A DNA stretch of 64,000 nucleotides from Ephydatia muelleri. Taxonomy: Eukaryota; Porifera; Demospongiae; Spongillida; Spongillidae. The notes beneath the pieces are model-generated. The model was given only the letters and a program-made list of their open reading frames with translations, was not told the DNA's origin and made no database searches. Location: NCBI GenBank assembly GCA_013339895.1, contig JABACO010000003.1, positions 13,555,365-13,619,364 of the forward strand, given 5' to 3'. The position numbers were made by a program, and so were the translations under genes. This document shows positions 12,551-23,896 of the stretch, in pieces (position 1 is the stretch's first letter; the number at the start of each line of letters is the position of its first letter).

Positions 12551-12833
12551 CAAAATTGTACCGTAAAGTACCACGAATACGCCCCCCCCCCCTCCGCCCC
12601 CAACAATAAAAAATGGCTCGTGTTTAAACGTGCGCATCTCCGTAACCTCGGAAAGTCTCCTCAAATGTATTCAGCATTTCAGAAACAAAAATGGTACCCG
12701 TACATGATTATGTAAAACGATACGCAAAAGCGTTCGCGATTACGAAGATACGGACGTTTACACACGAGCCATTTTTTATTGTTGGGGGCGGAGGGGGGGG
12801 GGGGCTTATTCGTGGTACTTTACGGTACATTTG
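12551..12833. mobile_element. MITE with long inverted terminal repeats, flanked by TA
   Basis: About 100 bp at each end are inverted repeats. The left end runs GTACCGTAAAGTACCACGAAT, a C tract, then AACAATAAAAAATGGCTCGT. The right end mirrors it with the matching G tract. TA dinucleotides lie outside both ends (12549-12550 and 12834-12835), as for Tc1/mariner-type insertions. No protein is encoded, so this is a non-autonomous element. Confidence 0.8.
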
Positions 12834-12944
12834 TAGTTTATTAATTCAAGTGCATTTCAGTTTTCATTCTGTCATTCTGCTCATCCCACTTCTGATCTTA
12901 ATTTAATCTGTCTTTTTGTTTACTCGTGCAGTTGCAACACAAAG

Positions 12945-15900
12945 ATGGCAACAATCCTTTTCCTTCAAACTCTATTTGCCTTCGTATCGGTCTCTGCAGG
13001 CAAGTTAGTTAACATGTGCTACACTTTTTAATGCCTACTTACTATACACATAATGTAGACATGACAAAATGTGCCAAGATATAAAAATGAAAATGACAGA
13101 ATTAATAGGCCAATCCCACTACCTCTTTGTGTGCAATGAAGGCACAAAAACTTCTATTTCATAACCCATTAGCCCCTCCCTTTACCCATCTCCCCCTCCC
13201 CCTCCCCCTCCTCCCCTCTTGAAATTCCTCTACTCCTCCGATTATATTACCTCTCACTTCCGCACAAATCTTCTCTTTTCTTTCACACCATATCTCAGCT
13301 TCCATCACTCTGGTGGCATCCTTTAACCGCAATGGTATCACAGGCAATATAACTTTTTTACAAGAGAATTCCACCTCAACTGCAACCATCACAATTAACC
13401 TCCAGGGCTTGGAACTTGACACATCCTACACGTGGCGTGTGCATCAATATCCATCATCTGGACAGCATGACCCGTGTTCCTATTCTGCGGCTGGTGGCTG
13501 CTACGACCCCCAATATGTGGGGCAACAGCCCAACTACACAGCGCTCTGTGCGGCAAACCAAAGCCTGTGTGAGATAGGAGACCTAACTGGAAGACACGGG
13601 CCACTCACTGTTACGAGAGCTGTTTCTGTCATTGAAGATAGTTGCCTCAACCTATATGGAGTCAGCAATATTGTTGGTCGATCGTTAGTATTGAATTGGA
13701 ATGAGACGCAGCTTGCTTGCACCAACATTGGCTATCCCACATCCACTCCTGCCCAGACCATTCTGTACGCCTCGTTTAGAGTGGGCTTTGTGGGCGCAGT
13801 GTACTTTAGACCTTTCACCGATGAGGCCATGACTGTCTTTGCTGACCTGTATATTGCAAATGATCTAATGGAATCTGAGGAGCACAGTTGGCACACATAC
13901 GAGTTGGCAACAAACAGCAGTGACTGTACACAGACCACCGAATTCCACACTGGCAGTGAGATGATAGTCACATGTGATCCAAACATGCAGGAAATATGCG
14001 AGTCAGGTGATCTTGTGGGTAAAGGGAGCCAGCTGGAGATATATAACGGAACACTAAAGACCTTCTACATGGATACTACTTCACTTTCCCTGCCATTCTT
14101 GGACATCTACAGCATCAACCGTTCCATCGTCGTTGTGGGAACAAACGAAACAACCAATGTTATTGCATGTGCCAGCATGAGGGTGCTGTCGCAGTTGCAT
14201 GCTGTTGCGCAATTCGACACAGGTGGCATGGTGGGCACCATACAGTTCAAGCAAGCCTCTCCTTTTGAAAGCACAATTCTAACTGTACACCTAGCGAGAC
14301 CCAACACCATACCATCAGGATTCCAAATCCATAAGCTCAACATAGCTGACGGAGATTGTAACAGTGCAGGAGAGCCATGGACGCCTGTGGGCATGACATC
14401 TAATGGTGGGAAACATCTGAATGGGGGCTATAATTACAACTTTGGAAATGTGTATGGACCGACCTCTATTTATCAGACCTACAGTGATTCAGATATTTCT
14501 CTGTATGGAACGGACAGTGTCATTGGGCACTCCATCCTGGTGTATTTTGCAAACAGCTCACTCATGGCATGTGCCAACATCCAGCACATGACAACCACAT
14601 GGGTGTCCAGTGTGCACTTTAATACAAGTGAGATTGAAGGCTCTATCACATTTGTTCAGCCAACCAGCGATTTGTATGCAGCAACCACAATCATAGTTGA
14701 CATAAACTCATATCCAGGCATTACTCCCCTTGGCTGGCCTTCTTCCAGTATTGTGCCATTGCCTTCTGTGCTGCCCACACTACACCATGATCCCCTGACC
14801 TCTTCCATCTCTGAGTGGACAACACAGCTGTACGATTTCCCATCCCAGACCTCCATGCCACCACCACCCCTTGTGCCCAGTACTACAGGGATGATGAAGA
14901 AGAGAGATGCACCCAAGCAGCTTCCAAAGAGACAAACAACTCAAACAACTGCAAAATACAGCTACGGGTGGAGGATAAACGGTATATCAAATGGCAGTAA
15001 TCCAGGCATTTTTTCACCCTATGGTCCCAGGTAATGGCCACAAAATCTAACTTCCCTCATCACCTTCGTGTTAATTCATCTGTTCCTCCCATACATGCAA
15101 CTGCAGCCGATTAGCGTGTTCACCAAGCAACCAGTTTATGTGTGCTGTCGGTGATCTTAAAGGAAAGCATGGCATTTTGACATCAAACAGAGCTGTGCTC
15201 ACAGACACAAATCTACCACTGGCTGGACTACATTCAAGTATGTGCCAAAATGCTATGTCATGGTCATGACATAATAGTTTTAGCTGCGGGAAAGTGTGTA
15301 ACAGCAATACCTCAGTTGAGAAAGCATTGTAAACTTTTGATTATTCCCAACTCAGGGCTCTGCTTTAGGTTCAATTGGCTGTAAGGATCTCTCCTCTTTC
15401 CCTGCTTTATTTTGGGGGGGCTCTAAGGGAAAATCACTATTAACACACTTTTACTTCTTTGTGCTGCAGCGAAACTGCTCCTCATCTTTTTTCTTTTCTA
15501 TCTTTATTTTTCTGCAGTCATAGGATCTTTACTTTGCATTCAGATTGAGTCAAGTGGACCTACTGTATGTGTTGCAATATCCCCAGTATCAATAGTCGCA
15601 GTACCTAATGACATAATAATCACAATACCATCCAACTCTAAGAGCACTTCTCCGATGCCATCTAGTGTGATGATCACCACTCCACTGTCATCTAGTGCGA
15701 TGATCACCTCTTCAAAACCATCTAATGTGGTGCCCACCTCTTCAATGGCATCAGAAATAGACTATCACCTGGAATTGCCCACTACAAGTGTTGCGGTCCA
15801 ACTTGTAACAGCGACTGAAAGTAAGTTCATGTTTGCGAATGCATACATGTTCACACACATCTTTATAGTCCTGTGAGGTTGATTCATGAAAGTATTAAAG

Positions 15901-17561
15901 TGGAGCTCCTGGTTTAAGAAGTGACTAGTTCTGGGTTTTGGGTTTATCAGAGTTCTCGATTTGCGTCCTCCCTCTCCATGCTGAAATATACTGCATATAT
16001 CAATATGGCATACACTATGCACAAACTACATGTCTGATCTGCAGATATGATTCCATTGATTGCTGGTTGTGTGGGGGGCGGACTGGCTGTTACCTTCATC
16101 ATTACTGCAATGTGTGTCACAATACTGGTAAGTACAAAAGCATAAACCAGGCAGAGATACATGTGCTTTGAAAGATTACCCTTCCCAGTGCTGTTGCAAG
16201 TGTTGCAGAAGTACCAAATATGTCATCAAGCACCCACAAAAAGGAAAGATTACAGGCACTGAACTTGAAATTGCTACAAATAAACAAGAACCAGAACTCG
16301 GAGGTGTGTGCATGAGTCCATCATTGCATTAGGGAGTGTGAATATGGTCCAAAAAAACAATATGCTTCATTCTTGCTACATGGTAACTTCTACCCTGCAT
16401 GCATGCCTTTTTTACCATCATTTGAAATCAGCACTCCTGTCATCCTCCTTTCACAAGCACCATACACTGTAGTACAAACTTGTCTCTCTCCATTTTCACT
16501 TCCTCCCTCCTTCCTCCCCTCTCACTCTCCTGTCATTGTTCTTTCTCCAGTCCCATGTTACAGAGCATTGCACAACTACAAACCAATCAATGAGGATGAC
16601 CTTCAGCTTAGACAAGGAGACATTGTGACCCTAGTACAGGCCACCAGTAGTGGAGAGTGGTGGAAGGGAACTGTTGAGGATCAAAGTGGATGGTTTCCAA
16701 AGATATGTGTGCAATATTTTGACACAAAAGCAGAAGAAAGACAGAGGCAAACAGGTAACTTTTTGCTTTGATGTAGTAAGTTTACATTCATATTATCATA
16801 TTTCCAAGTTAGTATGATGCTAAAATGAAAATCAATGAAAACGCATTAGAAAAGTTACTTGTTGTTGTTGTTTGAAATGTAAAGTGTCTGGGCCTTGCAG
16901 CATGTATGTACATGTTGAAACATTGATGTGGCAAAAGATGGAATTGAAGATAGAATGTGTTGCCAGCATGATTATAACTGTATGAAAACTACTAGCAACA
17001 ACTGCAAAAAAAACAAACTTTGCTTCATTTGCATATAAACCTCTAACCAGGAGCATATGATGCATGTGCATTGTTTCTATTGCAGTAGGCATAATCACCC
17101 CAAAAAGTGAATGGAAAAGTAAAATAAATCACAACTTCAGAAAGGCATGTGACATCAAGGTGACTACAACATTTGGTCAAGCAGGACCAGCCCTCTCCTC
17201 TTCATCATGCACCAAGCTCGTCACTACAGGACCAGATTGCCGTCCTGGATCTCCAGAGAGCATGTCTGAGGTCATTGTCAACATGGCTGCTCTAGGTCTT
17301 CCCCATCAAGAGGTGGAGGCATTACAGCATACAGCTGCTGATCATGAGGTCATGTCTCCAGGAGTGAGTAGCGATGGGTTACTAGATGGGGTACTGCATG
17401 GTGGGCATTATTTTGAGACCAACAGCACACAACTGTCTTTGGGAAAACATGGAATGCTGACTATCAGCAGTGACACGGAGGTTGCATGGAATGGAGCTGA
17501 AGAGACACGTGATGGCACGAATTCTCAGCTCTATGGAAGAAACAGACTGTTTGATCATTAA
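12945..17561 (+). CDS. Type I membrane protein: four Cu/Zn-SOD-like repeats, stalk, TM helix, cytoplasmic SH3
   Basis: Exons are 12945-12999, 13299-15030, 15107-15237, 15518-15820, 16045-16127, 16189-16303, 16551-16754 and 17086-17561. They total 3099 nt in one frame (1032 aa). A signal peptide (MATILFLQTLFAFVSVSA) is followed by four SOD-fold repeats. Hallmarks are GITGNITF, C-[EA]-x-GDLxG[RK]HG and xxxIVGRSLVL...LAC. The copper histidines are largely lost: FHVH becomes WRVH, GGH becomes GGCYDP, and VVH becomes VLN. These are probably binding modules rather than enzymes. KKR and PKR dibasic sites lie near residue 555. Next come a Ser/Thr/Pro stalk, a TM helix (about 742-768, MIPLIAGCVGGG...), CCCKCC (likely palmitoylated), an SH3 domain (about 808-862: ALHNY, EWWKG, GWFPKICV) and a 160-aa tail. 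Intron 1 is GC-AG. The topology suggests a signalling receptor or adhesion protein; ligand and partners are unknown. Confidence 0.85.
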
Positions 17562-18215
17562 GATACTATGGAGAACGGATTTACCTCTAATGATATGGTG
17601 ATCTTTTCAATGTCATGCATTTTTTCAGTGCAGCAGAATGATGCTTTTTTTACCCTCATTCATGATATGAAATTACAAGTAAATGCTACTGATATGGTAC
17701 ATGGATCTACCAGCGCATGCATGCGTAGTTTGGAATGTTCTTGTCTCTCATCCCTTTTTGTATGTGAAAGGGAGGGGGGGGGGGGGAAGGAAAGGAGGGG
17801 GCGATCTTTCTGAGTTGGCAAAGATAACAGCCACAAGTACCAGTGGAAAGCAATACAGCTGTTAAAATTAAGCTAACAGAGCTTTCTATCATCCATCACT
17901 TTCCCATAATTGCTCACTTGCTACGAATTTGGCTAAAGTAATTATTTTAGTGAAATATGTCAGAGACATTGAAGGAGATGCAGTTATTAAACAATGAATT
18001 GTGCCACCTTGTTTGAATACCTTTCTTGGATTATTACAACATGGCTTCCTTTCCTTTTCATGCATCAATGTATTTGTTTTTTGGCATTGCATGGAAATGC
18101 CTGCCCTTTGGTCTGCATTAGACCCATAGATATAGGTTAGATGAATATCAATTATTGACTGCTCTAAAGTGATTGGTATATTTTGCCATTGATTCAATGG
18201 TGAACAAGGCTTATA
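17562..18215. other. Downstream gene-free stretch
   Basis: This is the 3' flank of the SOD-repeat/SH3 gene. A G-rich tract lies at about 17771-17805. No further exon is recognised. Confidence 0.45.
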
Positions 18216-19038
18216 TGGGAAAGTTTCCGAGAAAAGGGACCTAGCGTGTATTATAAAAAAGCATAATAAAAATGCCTTACGTTTGAAATGCTATAACTTC
18301 CGAAGGGTTAACGCTATCGTCTTCCTATTTTCAGCACTTCATACTACACCATTTCTCTATGGTAAAATACTTTTTGAGATCTTGCACTTGCTCCTTGCCA
18401 GTATTGCAACGTTCGATACCCCACCGGGTTCAAACCCGCATAACTTTCTGTAGGAGTAATGAAATCGCTTCAAATTCGGTATGTAGGTAGAGAGGTCCTA
18501 TACCTATCGATTTGTTCGGTTCGTTAATTTTTATGCCATCTATTACGGAGATACAGTTGAATAAACTACGTGCACGTTTTCCCGCTTGATTCGCGCCAAT
18601 GTAATAATCCCCGCCTCCCCATACATTGAGCGGAGCGCAATTTGCCCAAATCATTGGCGCGAAACGAGCGCGAAAATGTGCACGTAGTTTGTTCAACTGT
18701 ATCTCCGTAACGGATTGCATAAAAATTAACGAACAGAACAAATAGATAGATATAGGACCTCTCCACCTACAAACCGAATTTGAAGCGATTTGATTACTCC
18801 TACAGAAAGTTATGGCGGGTTTGAACCCCTTGGGGTATCGGACATCGCGATACTGGCATGGAGCATGTTCAAGATCCCAAAATGTATTTTACCATAGAGA
18901 AATGGTGTAGTATGAAGTGCTGAAAATAGGAAGACGATAGCGTTAACCCTTCGGAAGTTATAGCATTTCAAACGTAAGGCATTTTTATTATGCTTTTTTA
19001 TAATACACGCTAGGTCCCTTTTCTCGGAAACTTTCTCA
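18216..19038. mobile_element. 823-bp fold-back (palindromic) element, flanked by TA
   Basis: Two arms of roughly 400 bp are near-perfect inverted repeats around a centre near 18630. The ends read TGGGAAAGTTTCCGAGAAAA and the mirror TTTTCTCGGAAACTTTCTCA, with TA outside both. The GGGACCTAG motif just inside the ends resembles the termini of the smaller MITEs near 21594, 34063, 44269 and 47254. There is no reading frame with protein features. It is a non-autonomous element that would form a very long hairpin. Confidence 0.85.
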
Positions 19039-19202
19039 TATGTTGTTTATATTGCGTCTCTTATTATGGGATTTGCAAGGGTAGGCTCAAAGTTCAAAGT
19101 TCAAAGGTTGTTCCACTTTGTGTCAAGAGCTACATGTATGTGCTAGCCATTAACTTTAAAGTTCCTATTCCTATTAATGAAACATTTACTAATTAAAGCT
19201 CC

Positions 19203-19242
19203 TCATGATCACGGCTTCTGGTAACTTAAGCCGTGATCATGA
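19203..19242. repeat. Short perfect hairpin
   Basis: TCATGATCACGGCTT and its reverse complement flank a loop of about 8 nt, giving a stem of about 15 bp. Function unknown; possibly a remnant terminal repeat. Confidence 0.6.
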
Positions 19243-19489
19243 AGAACATATGGTAATTATTGCGGTATTGTGAGGAATAAGCGTTTTGTGGAAGGTTCGT
19301 TGTAAACAACTTCGGGGAATTTGACAAGCAAATAAAACGTTAATGGTAAGATAAAAAAAGTGGCATTATAGCAGCTGTGGCGCAATATTGCGCTGTTGCC
19401 CGCGAAAGAGTTAACATTGATAGTAGTTTCAGGAGAATCTGCAGAACTGAGTTCAGCCAGCATAGATTGGACCTTTCCTGTATGCCTTA

Positions 19490-20260
19490 TTTACAATATT
19501 TACAACTTTGGTATATAGACAAGCAGAATGCTATTGAATGATAGTGTAAAATTACAGGTATTAATGGGCAGACAAAATCGAGTGCAGTATAATGCTTTTT
19601 CCAGTCCACAAGCCATGACTTAAGTGGTTAGCATTTATATTGCATGGATTATATTTGGAACTTAGCAGCTGTGATTGTGCACTGTTTATTTTCATGCAAA
19701 TGTGCATGTTTGTGTATCTAGATTGTTCACCCAAAATTAAAGCTCATAATCAGCGTTGACTCCTTGCACTTCTCAAGTGTTGATGATGTAGACTGGATAT
19801 GGTTAGATATACATGTACACATGTGGTACAAGCAACGTTCAATGTATTTATCCTATTTAACTGTGTAATGAAACTATCATCAGACAAGTCAACATATTTT
19901 GCCATCAGAATGGATGATTCAGTATGTAAATGTGGTGTTGAAACTATTATAATTACGCCTAAAATTATCTACTCCTATTACTGGAAGGATGCTTTAATTC
20001 TGAAGAATGAGAATGATTGTTTTGCATTTGTATGTTTTTGTAAACATTTTTACCATCCTTTGTGCTACAAATCTTTGCATTCATGGCTCTAGAGTGAAAT
20101 GGAGGACTAATATCAAAGATAGAGCTGGGCTCCCATCAGACTAATATGTTGCCTCTTTATTCAGGCTACATGCTTTGAGTTGTTTATGAGAGGAACAAGC
20201 TATGTTGGAGCTGAGCATGCACGGCCTTTGCTCCACACACCTCTACTCACTGAATTGATT
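19490..20260. repeat. Copy A of a dispersed local duplication
   Basis: It shares ordered blocks with 21960-22580: GGTATATAGACAAGCA, ATTGTTCACC, CTACAAATCTTTGCATTCATG (split) and TTTGCTCCACACACCTCT. Copy A contains about 330 bp (about 19740-20066) absent from copy B. The copies are diverged and lie 2.4 kb apart in the same orientation. Confidence 0.7.
19799..20092 (+). CDS. Possible exon with a RING-like C-terminal zinc knuckle
   Basis: This is an open 97-aa stretch. It contains CKCG, a spacer of about 40 residues and then CFCKHFYHPLCYKSLHSWL before the stop. The C-x-H-x-x-H-x-x-C core resembles the degenerate RING ends of Vps-type (HOPS/CORVET) proteins. The zinc-knuckle part lies in the segment missing from copy B of the local duplication. 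No upstream exons could be placed. It may be a relic of one terminal exon. Confidence 0.25.
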   Translation: MVRYTCTHVVQATFNVFILFNCVMKLSSDKSTYFAIRMDDSVCKCGVETIIITPKIIYSYYWKDALILKNENDCFAFVCFCKHFYHPLCYKSLHSWL

Positions 20261-20822
20261 AAAATGCAACACATCATTATTAGCTTGATTGTGATATCTT
20301 ATATATGACATGATTGTATCCATGCTTCAGTGTATTGCCTAATCCCACAAGGAAATGGAACACTCCTCTTGGCACATGGAGCCACACTCCTCCAGATCCC
20401 TAGACTCTATCCACACTTACCATCATCAATATGATGGAGTCAGAAAAAACAGCACAACACTTTTATAACTATACCTTTGAACCCAATCTTTGACATCCGA
20501 ATCACACGGGTAATATTAGAACAATCTGTACCATATGTCGTGATGAACGAATATGTTCCAGGTTATAGCAGTTATGATACAAATATGTATCATATAATGA
20601 TAGGGATATGTCATATAACCGGTACAAAAAATTACTTTTTGCTGTGATAGGGCCTAATTTCCATGAGGGCAAACAGCCGTGAGCTACATGTTTCGCGCGC
20701 ATATGACGTCACCACACGTACTTACGTCACAAGCGTAAATCATCGTTCGAAACGGGCGGCGTTCAGACAAGGCAAAGAGCAAGATTCGGTATCAAGGAAA
20801 ACTCTTAGTTTAAGATAGCCGA

Positions 20823-20991
20823 CACAGGGAAAAAACGCGTCGAATCACGTTATGATTTTCAAATGATTTTTCACTTACATTCTGTAACAGAATGTTTACA
20901 TTATGTTACAGTCTGTAAACATTCTGTAACAGAATGTAAGTGAAAAATCATTTGAAAATTATAAAGTGATTCGACGCGTTTTTTCCCTGTG
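20823..20991. mobile_element. 169-bp palindromic MITE
   Basis: The arms begin CACAGGGAAAAAACGCGTCG and end with its complement TTTTTTCCCTGTG; about 77 bp each side is nearly perfect. Each arm ends in an internal palindrome, CATTCTGTAACAGAATG. The element is non-coding. Confidence 0.8.
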
Positions 20992-21236
20992 CGAAGAACA
21001 ACTAATGTATCGAAAAATGCAGCTAACCGCACGGCGTGAAGAGGCCAAGCGGGCTTCTCAGCGCACCTGGATACCAACAAGATAAACTCAGAATCCAAGC
21101 GTGCTACATTACAATGAAGACACAGAGTCCAAGCTGTAGTAAGCTTGAACAAACAAAATATTCAGCACTTCTGTTTTTGTCAATACTCCTGGGAGGAGAC
21201 AAAAGAATTAGGGGAACACGTAAATAAAAAAACTTT

Positions 21237-21497
21237 CTCTATCGAGAAAGTGATTTGTTGGATGTAGGATTGGTGGTGCAAAAAGCAAAGAAACAAGGTA
21301 CAGTACGGTTACAGTGGGGTTTGATAGGATCCTACAACTAAACAGTCCATATTTGCAAATAAAGAAGCATATTTGCAAAATGTAGGACTGTTAGTTGTAG
21401 GATCCTATATATCAAACCCCATGCACTGTAACAGTACTATACCTTGTTTCTTTGCTTTTTGCACCACCAACCATCACTTTCTCGATAGAGTTTTTGA
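21237..21497. mobile_element. Inverted-repeat element of about 260 bp
   Basis: Left sequence CTCTATCGAGAAAGTGAT...GGTGGTGCAAAAAGCAAAG is mirrored at the right as CTTTGCTTTTTGCACCACC...ATCACTTTCTCGATAGAG. The centre, GGACTGTTAGTTGTAGGATCC, is also paired. Diverged copies of one arm appear near 31335-31400 and 33370-33450. Non-autonomous and non-coding. Confidence 0.75.
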
Positions 21498-21514
21498 CAT
21501 ATTTGGCACATATA

Positions 21515-21518
<4 letters not shown>

Positions 21519-21574
<56 letters not shown>
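21519..21574. repeat. (CA)n microsatellite
   Basis: An uninterrupted CA dinucleotide run lies between the inverted-repeat element and the next MITE. Confidence 0.9.
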
Positions 21575-21578
<4 letters not shown>

Positions 21579-21593
21579 CACATACACACGATA

Positions 21594-21851
21594 TAAGGGA
21601 TCTTTTTCGACCGAACGCATGTTTTTTCAAGATTTTAAATTTTTTTATATTCTAGAAGTCTGAAATGTCCTCTACACATTGCTTCTAACGCACTCACGCA
21701 CTGAGAATCGGAGTATCCGTCACGGAGTTGTAAGACTCTGAATTTTTAATTAGCCATACATTTCAACGCAAGCGTTACACTTCTATTTCGTGTACTGGAA
21801 ATTCTATATATAATGTTGCGTTAGGTCCCTTTTCACGAAAACGATCCCATA
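21594..21851 (+). mobile_element. MITE with GGTCCCTTTTCACG termini, copy a
   Basis: The right end is GCGTTAGGTCCCTTTTCACG-AAAACGATCCCATA. The left end is degenerate (TAAGGGATCTTTTTCG). The body shares ordered blocks with copies at 34063, 44269 and 47254: TTTTTTCAAGATTT, TCTAGAAGTCTGAAATG, ACGCACTGAGAATC, GGAGTTGTAAG and CATACATTTCAACGCAAGC. It encodes no protein. Confidence 0.8.
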
Positions 21852-21959
21852 TCAGAATGAATGTGTCTGAAGGCATGTCTGGTCTGATAAGCAAACTGTT
21901 CTCTCAAAGTGAAATAAGTCCCAAGATTTATAAGTGAAATAAACCTATACACAGTGGGC

Positions 21960-22580
21960 GACAGAAAAATGTTTTCAAATGCTTACAACCTTGGTATATA
22001 GACAAGCAAAATGCTAATGAAGTTTCTGCCGCTTAAAATTACAAGTACTACTTGATTCGTTATAACCAGTAAACGCCCAAAGGTACCAGTTTAATAATGT
22101 ATGATATTTTACACCAAGGTACACTATAAAAATACATGTATTAGCAGGAATACAACGTATGAAAATAAATGTATTAGCAGGAATACAACATTTTCCAGTA
22201 CAACATATTGCTTTTCCAGTGCACAAGCCACGACATTTGAGTTTAGTGGTTAGCTTTTATAGCACTTACTACGCTGAGTAACTAACCCCCTATATTTTAT
22301 TGCATACTATAATTGTGCACTGGCTATTTGCGTGTACATGTTTGTGTCTCTAGATTGTTCACCGAAATGTTTAATTGCTACAAATCTTTGCATTCATGGC
22401 TCTAGAGGAAGTGGAGAAGAACTGAGATCAAAGATAGTGCTGGGCTCCCATACTTGTCAGACTAAAATGTTGCCTCGTTATTCAGGCTGTCTGCTTTGCG
22501 ATCGGTTTTTGAGATGAACAAGCTATGCTGGAACTGAACATATATGGCCTTTGCTCCACACACCTCTACTCACTGATTAC
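21960..22580. repeat. Copy B of the dispersed local duplication
   Basis: Partner of 19490-20260, with the same block order but lacking about 330 bp present in copy A. Confidence 0.65.
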
Positions 22581-22930
22581 TTTGAGGCACTCATGTGACA
22601 CGACGTTTGTATTATCAATGTATTGCACTTGATGTGGTCACTGCATATGTATTAAGAATTAACTCATAGTAAGATAGGTTACTGTAAAGTGTAAACCATT
22701 TATGGGATCTCTGCGTCATACTGCTGAGAGAGGTGTTGGCCACTGGACCCTCAAGAATCATCCACCTTAATTAGTTTTGAACATTAATGCTATCAACACT
22801 GAGCATCTCTTCAACATGTTACTTCAACTATTCCGATTGCGAATTCAGTATCGTGATGCGTGAGCATGATCGCAAACAGATTACATCATTCGCACGTGAC
22901 TGTCCTACTCCCCCTGATTCTGTTTATTGC

Positions 22931-23896
22931 ATGGCGGAAAAAACGACAACTGGTTCTGAGAACTATCCAGCTCCGCAGCTCTGGATATCCGTCAATAATG
23001 GCAAGCTCTGTCAAAAGCAAAGCTGTGCAAATCCGTGTGCGCAATTTTTGGTCGATTTCGTAGATTTTGACATGTGGGGCGATTATGATTTTGACATGTA
23101 TGTTTCACGCCGGGTTGCCGGTTCTACCGAACCTTGCTTGCTTGAGTGGGTAACAACTCTGAGGGATCGAAGTGGTTGGTTCAGTTCTGTTATTCGCGAT
23201 GCACTTGCGTTTTTGACATCTGTCACCACACCGCCATCTTCGAAGAAGCCTGGCGATTCTCAGGCTGCTTCTGCTGCCGCCTCATTTCGTTCCAGTAACG
23301 TCATTAAGCTGGCCGAAGCAGGCCGTAACTCACTTTCTCACATTCTTTGGTCGCACGGTAGGTCATTTGACAAATTTCGCGACGAAGCTGATTTGCCAGT
23401 TGCCTACGATAAGCTAAAAGAGTTGGGACTATTGGAAGGTGATCACGCGAGACAGGAGTGTCGCATCCTGCTGCAACAGCGCATCGCACACATTGAAGCG
23501 GTTGAGTTCGAGCGCGCGGCCGGCGCTGGCGAAGACGAAGAAGAGCGGGTCTATGCAGAGTACGAACAACTGAACAGCCAGTTAGCTGAGCTTGAAGCTG
23601 ACAGCGGGGCGTTGGAGCTAAATGTACGACAAATGCCAGCACTGGCGCGGCTGTGGTTCCCGTTAGACGACGACCAATGGGATACCAGCTTTAACTTTCC
23701 GGCATCTACTAGTACCATTGCCAGCTCATCAGGCTCGGGTTCCAATGCAGGAAGAGCTGGCCATTATGATTTACGAGCCAGTCCCCCGTCCGACGCTCTG
23801 CCGCAAGTGCTGCAGCTTCGACACGACGGCAACTTCAGTATGCATGCTGTGCGCACCATCAAGTACAATTATCTGATCGCTTTCGCCACCAGCTGA
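22931..23896 (+). CDS. Unknown 321-aa protein, paralogue A of a tandem pair
   Basis: I do not recognise the family. The start (MAEKTTTGSENYPAPQ) is chosen because the two paralogues show length differences just upstream of this ATG and none within the 966-nt frame. The N-terminal half is Cys/Trp/Asp-rich (QSCANPCAQFLVDFVDFDMWGDYDFDMYVS). Next comes a Ser/Ala-rich linker (near 105-122), then a helical stretch likely to form a coiled coil (ECRILLQQRIAHIEAVEFER...YEQLNSQLAELE). A Ser/Gly-rich segment and a conserved C-terminus (NFSMHAVRTIKYNYLIAF) follow. No signal peptide or membrane helix is visible. By hand I count 17 amino-acid differences from paralogue B, mostly in the first half. Confidence 0.7.
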   Translation: MAEKTTTGSENYPAPQLWISVNNGKLCQKQSCANPCAQFLVDFVDFDMWGDYDFDMYVSRRVAGSTEPCLLEWVTTLRDRSGWFSSVIRDALAFLTSVTTPPSSKKPGDSQAASAAASFRSSNVIKLAEAGRNSLSHILWSHGRSFDKFRDEADLPVAYDKLKELGLLEGDHARQECRILLQQRIAHIEAVEFERAAGAGEDEEERVYAEYEQLNSQLAELEADSGALELNVRQMPALARLWFPLDDDQWDTSFNFPASTSTIASSSGSGSNAGRAGHYDLRASPPSDALPQVLQLRHDGNFSMHAVRTIKYNYLIAFATS

